From: JAJPKK01 sp035311445
GTDB lineage: Bacteria; Pseudomonadota; Alphaproteobacteria; Rhizobiales; Xanthobacteraceae
Direction: 5' to 3'
Length of the DNA: 42,701 bases
NCBI GenBank assembly: GCA_035311445.1
Contig: DATGCX010000009.1
Coordinates: 1 to 42,701 of the forward strand
Shown here: in pieces, positions 40,169 through 42,701 of the stretch
Layout of the letters: each line of letters opens with the position of its first letter
Position numbering within the stretch: position 1 is the stretch's first letter
Made by a program: the position numbers and the translations under genes
Notes under the pieces: generated by a model
What the model was told of the DNA's origin: nothing
The model's database searches: none
Seen by the model: the letters and a program-made list of their open reading frames with translations, nothing else

Positions 40169-41460
40169 GGTGTTTTCAACACCCATCGCGGAAACCACAG
40201 CGAGATTTCCGGCACATATGTAACCAGCATCAGCACGGCGAACATCACGCCGTAGAACGGCCAGATGCGTCGCATTACCTGCTCGATCGTCACCTTGCCG
40301 ACCGCGCAGCCGACGAACAGAATCGAGCCGACCGGCGGATGACACAGGCCGATACCGAGATTGAGCATCATGATCATGCCGAAATGGACCGGGTCGACGC
40401 CGAAATTGACCATGACCGGGAGCAGGATCGGGGTGCAGATCAGGATCGATGGCGCCATGTCGACGAGGCAGCCGAGGATCAACAGCAGAATATTGATGAG
40501 AAAGAGGATTACGTTCTTGTCGCTCGAAATCGACAGGAAGAACGCCGTGATCTTCGCCGGCATCTGCGTGAGCGCCATGATGTAGCCCACCGCCGATGCG
40601 CAGGCGATCAACGTCATCACCATGGCGACCGTGTTGAGGGTACGATGGATGAGCGCCGGCAGATCGCGCCAGCTGTAATCGCGATAGATGAACATGGTGA
40701 CGAAGAACGCCCAGACGCAGGCGACCGCGCCGGCCTCAATCGCTGTGAACACACCGAGCAGGATGCCGCCCAGGATGATCGCCAGGGTGACCAAGCCCCA
40801 TAGCGCATCGAACGTAATCTTGACCGCATCGCGCAGCGGCACCGTCTGGCCATGCGGATGACCATCGCGATAGGCAATGACGAGACATAGGATCATGATT
40901 GAGAAACCGAGCAGCAGGCCCGGCACGACTCCCGCCATGAACAGACTGATGATCGAGATCGTGCCGCCGGTCGCGAGCGAATAGATCACCGCGTTATGGC
41001 TCGGGGGCACCAGAAGGGCCTGCACCGAAGCCGTGATCGTAACGTTGGTGGCAAACACGCGCGGATACCCGACCTTCTCCATCTGTGGAATCATGACCGA
41101 GCCGATTGCCGAGGTATCAGCCACGGAGGAACCCGAGATGCCGGACAGAAACGTGGTTGCCAGCACATTCACGACTGAGAGTCCGCCGCGGACCCGGGTG
41201 AAGCCGACCAGCACATCCGCAAAGGCGACCAGCCGCCGCGCCATGCCACCCTCCGCCATGATGGCGCCGGCGAGCACGAAGAACGGAATGGTGAGCATCG
41301 CGACTTTGCTCACCCCGTCTGAAATCTTCAACATCACGGCTTCGAGCGGAATGCCGATCCACAGCGCCGCGGCAATGGCCGCGAGCGCCAGCGCGTAGGC
41401 GATCGGCACGCCGATCAGGAAGCACATGAACATGGTCGCCAGCAGCACGAAGATGTCCAT
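40165..41460 (-). CDS. dctM: TRAP transporter large permease
   Basis: 431 residues from the ATG at 41460, with GAGG 5 bases upstream; the longer frame to 41505 runs into the repeat and is rejected. About twelve helices are seen. DctM marks include PFFVLAGAIMAEGGMARRLVAFADVLVG (about 57-84), GGLSVVNVLATTFLSGISGSSVADTSAIGSVMIPQM (about 89-124), VPPSHNAVIYSLATGG, and the C-terminal DMAPSILICTPILLPVMVNFGVDPVHFGMIMMLNLGIGLCHPPVGSILFVG. It forms the sodium-coupled channel part of a TRAP importer. Last gene of dctP-dctQ-dctM. Confidence 0.93.
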   Translation of the reverse strand: MDIFVLLATMFMCFLIGVPIAYALALAAIAAALWIGIPLEAVMLKISDGVSKVAMLTIPFFVLAGAIMAEGGMARRLVAFADVLVGFTRVRGGLSVVNVLATTFLSGISGSSVADTSAIGSVMIPQMEKVGYPRVFATNVTITASVQALLVPPSHNAVIYSLATGGTISIISLFMAGVVPGLLLGFSIMILCLVIAYRDGHPHGQTVPLRDAVKITFDALWGLVTLAIILGGILLGVFTAIEAGAVACVWAFFVTMFIYRDYSWRDLPALIHRTLNTVAMVMTLIACASAVGYIMALTQMPAKITAFFLSISSDKNVILFLINILLLILGCLVDMAPSILICTPILLPVMVNFGVDPVHFGMIMMLNLGIGLCHPPVGSILFVGCAVGKVTIEQVMRRIWPFYGVMFAVLMLVTYVPEISLWFPRWVLKTP

Positions 41461-41479
41461 GGGTGCCTCAGAACAACTC

Positions 41480-41570
41480 GTCATCGCCGGGCTTGTCCCG
41501 GCCATCCACGTCTTGCTTGTCGAAGAGCCCGCCTGAAGACGTGGATGCCCGCGACAAGCGCGGGCATGAC
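41480..41570. repeat. REP-like inverted repeat between dctQ and dctM
   Basis: The left arm (41480-41514, GTCATCGCCGGGCTTGTCCC and on) and right arm (41536-41570, ending GCGACAAGCGCGGGCATGAC) are near-complementary over about 35 bases. The sequence resembles the GTCATGCCCGGGCTTGTCCC palindromes scattered through Bradyrhizobium-type genomes. It lies inside the TRAP operon. Confidence 0.85.
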
Positions 41571-41595
41571 ATAAGAGAGCGGTCCGCCATCGACA

Positions 41596-42111
41596 TCAAT
41601 CCGCGGTCACATGTGGGCGCTCGCTCGGCGGCGTGGGTGGCGGCGCGACTCCAAGCACATGCTCGATAACGAACAGCAGCAGAATGGCGCCGCCGAGCGG
41701 GATGGGCAGATAGGTGACACCGACCGAGAGCTCCGGAAAATCCGCAATGGTGTTGTGCCACGTGGCTTCAACCAGCTTGGCGCCCCAGACCACCATGAAC
41801 AGCGCGAACACCGCCACCAGGAGTTCGGCGACGAGATCGACGATCCGCCGCAGCGTGTCCGGCAGCATGGCGACGAAGAACGACACGTTCATGTGCAGTC
41901 GGCGGCGATAGCAGGCGGCAGCACCGAAGAACGTGAGCACGATGGTGAGCAGCACCGCCATCGGTTCCGGCCATGATGCCGCTCGATTGAGCACATAGCG
42001 CGTGTAGACAGCCCACGGGACGACAGCCGAAATCAGCACCAACGCGCTGCCCGCGACAAGCACGCAGGCGAGATAAAGGGCGTCCATGATGGTGCGGTAG
42101 GTGGGGATCAT
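41596..42111 (-). CDS. dctQ: TRAP transporter small permease
   Basis: 171 residues from the ATG at 42111 (a Met at 42087 is an alternative; neither has a strong site). Four membrane helices: ALYLACVLVAGSALVLISAVVPWAVYTRYVL (with the DctQ-typical WAVYTRYVLNRAASWPEP), AVLLTIVLTFFGAAACYRRRLHMNVSFF, LVAELLVAVFALFMVVWGAKLVEA and IPLGGAILLLFVIEHVLG. A Pro-rich tail follows. DctQ scaffolds the receptor-permease complex. It sits between dctP and dctM, with inverted repeats on both sides. Confidence 0.9.
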   Translation of the reverse strand: MIPTYRTIMDALYLACVLVAGSALVLISAVVPWAVYTRYVLNRAASWPEPMAVLLTIVLTFFGAAACYRRRLHMNVSFFVAMLPDTLRRIVDLVAELLVAVFALFMVVWGAKLVEATWHNTIADFPELSVGVTYLPIPLGGAILLLFVIEHVLGVAPPPTPPSERPHVTAD

Positions 42112-42120
42112 GGACGAACC

Positions 42121-42182
42121 GGAGCGCGGGCGTCCCGCCCGCATTTGAGAAAGAAAAGGGGCGGGCGGGACGCCCGCGCTCC
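42121..42182. repeat. Perfect 22-bp inverted repeat between dctP and dctQ
   Basis: The left arm 42121-42142 (GGAGCGCGGGCGTCCCGCCC plus GC) and right arm 42161-42182 are exact reverse complements, with an 18-base A/G-rich loop. The right arm ends 2 bases from the dctP stop. In mRNA this would be an extremely stable hairpin 3' of dctP. Confidence 0.93.
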
Positions 42183-42184
42183 AT

Positions 42185-42701
42185 TTACTCCGCCTGAATG
42201 CGCTTGATGATGTCGGCGAAACGCGGGCCGTATTTATCCCAGACCGGCTTCACGGCGTCCTGGAACGGTTTCTTATCGGCGACATCGAACACCTGGATGC
42301 CGGCGGCGGTGGCTTTGCCCATCGCCTCCTTCTCGTAGGCCTCCCACAAAACGCGTTCTTCACTCTGCGCCTCGCGCGAGAACTTGCGGATGAGATCCTG
42401 GTCGTCCTTCGAAAGGGTGTCCCAGGTTCGTCGCGAGAACACGACGATCTCCGGCACGATCAGATGCTCAGTGAGCGTGTAGAACTTGGCGACCTGGTAA
42501 TGGTTGTCGAAGACGAAGCTCGGCGGGTTGTTCTCGGCGCCGTCGACCACGCCGGTCTGCAGCGCGCTGAACACCTGGTCATAGCCCATTGCGACGCCGT
42601 TGCCGCCAAGCGCGTTCATCATGTCGACGAACATCGGATTGCCCATGACGCGGACCTTGAGGCCTTTGAGATCGCCAATGTTGCGGATCGGTTTCTTGGT
42701 G
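42185..42701 (-). CDS. dctP: TRAP transporter periplasmic receptor (N-terminus off window)
   Basis: The C-terminal 171 codons are visible; the gene continues beyond the right edge. Family signatures are clear: IRNIGDLKGLKVRVMGNPMFVDMMNALGG at the hinge, MGYDQVFSALQTGVVDGAENNPPSFVFDNHYQVAKFYTLTEH (the ligand-binding stretch with the QTGVVDGAEN motif), and a helical C-terminus ending WDKYGPRFADIIKRIQAE. DctP proteins bind dicarboxylates, sialic acid, ectoine, aromatic acids and the like; the ligand-contact region with the conserved Arg is partly off window. First gene of the operon with dctQ and dctM. Confidence 0.93.
   Translation of the reverse strand, partial: TKKPIRNIGDLKGLKVRVMGNPMFVDMMNALGGNGVAMGYDQVFSALQTGVVDGAENNPPSFVFDNHYQVAKFYTLTEHLIVPEIVVFSRRTWDTLSKDDQDLIRKFSREAQSEERVLWEAYEKEAMGKATAAGIQVFDVADKKPFQDAVKPVWDKYGPRFADIIKRIQAE

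Noticed and set aside
1..42701. CRISPR arrays, prophage genes, complete insertion sequences, rRNA and tRNA genes
   Set aside because: No evenly spaced repeats with unique spacers, no integrase or transposase, and no stable-RNA signature was recognised on either strand by eye.

Overview
The window looks like chromosome from an alphaproteobacterium of the Bradyrhizobium / Nitrobacteraceae group. This rests on high GC, orphan tripartite-tricarboxylate (Bug-type) binding proteins, a rhizobial-type flagellin behind CtrA-like sites, HdeD/DUF1269/PRC-barrel stress proteins, and intergenic inverted repeats of the kind common in Bradyrhizobium. No rRNA, tRNA, CRISPR array, complete insertion sequence or prophage gene was seen.

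Region 1 (1-6.7 kb, all minus strand): the N-terminal part of a winged-helix/STAND ATPase regulator cut by the window edge, a small coiled-coil protein, then an envelope-stress block. That block holds an HdeD-type membrane protein, a periplasmic PRC-barrel protein, and a rhomboid protease followed by a membrane-anchored SDH/SppA-like serine protease and a small coiled-coil protein. A DUF1269 protein and an Ala/Lys-rich coiled-coil protein complete it. Region 2 (6.7-9.2 kb): a flagellin gene whose upstream DNA has three TTAA half-sites at exact 11-bp spacing (two overlapping CtrA boxes). Just before them is a run of four hairpins ending in a T-tract, a candidate small RNA.

Region 3 (9.2-28.6 kb): a mixed metabolic and uptake region. 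It has two orphan Bug receptors, a 4,5-dihydroxyphthalate decarboxylase-like protein, a ketopantoate-reductase-like dehydrogenase, a secreted phosphoesterase with its own strong terminator, an exported cyclase-family hydrolase, a frameshifted NMT1-type binding protein, an RbsB-like sugar-binding protein, a DUF1259 protein, two MFS transporters, a small Cys-rich secreted peptide and an FMN alpha-hydroxy-acid dehydrogenase. A TetR regulator is divergent from a periplasmic alpha/beta hydrolase, across a 47-bp palindrome that contains two fully overlapping opposed promoters.

Region 4 (28.7-40 kb): a second HdeD protein, two small Trp/Arg-rich secreted proteins, a PLDc_N-SHOCT membrane protein, an overlapping glutaminase-MFS gene pair, a carboxymuconolactone-decarboxylase-like protein, a PCu(A)C copper chaperone, a small membrane protein, a tandem pair of exported metallo-beta-lactamase-fold hydrolases and a membrane-anchored M15/VanY-like peptidase. 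Region 5 (40.2 kb to the end, minus strand): a TRAP transporter operon dctP(partial)-dctQ-dctM, with a different strong inverted repeat after each gene.

The most unusual content is in the DNA between genes: overlapping CtrA boxes, a candidate structured RNA, the symmetric divergent promoter, several distinct inverted-repeat families (one of which supplies a stop codon), and a 48-bp remnant of a hydrolase paralogue fused to an inverted copy of the repeat that ends the intact gene.
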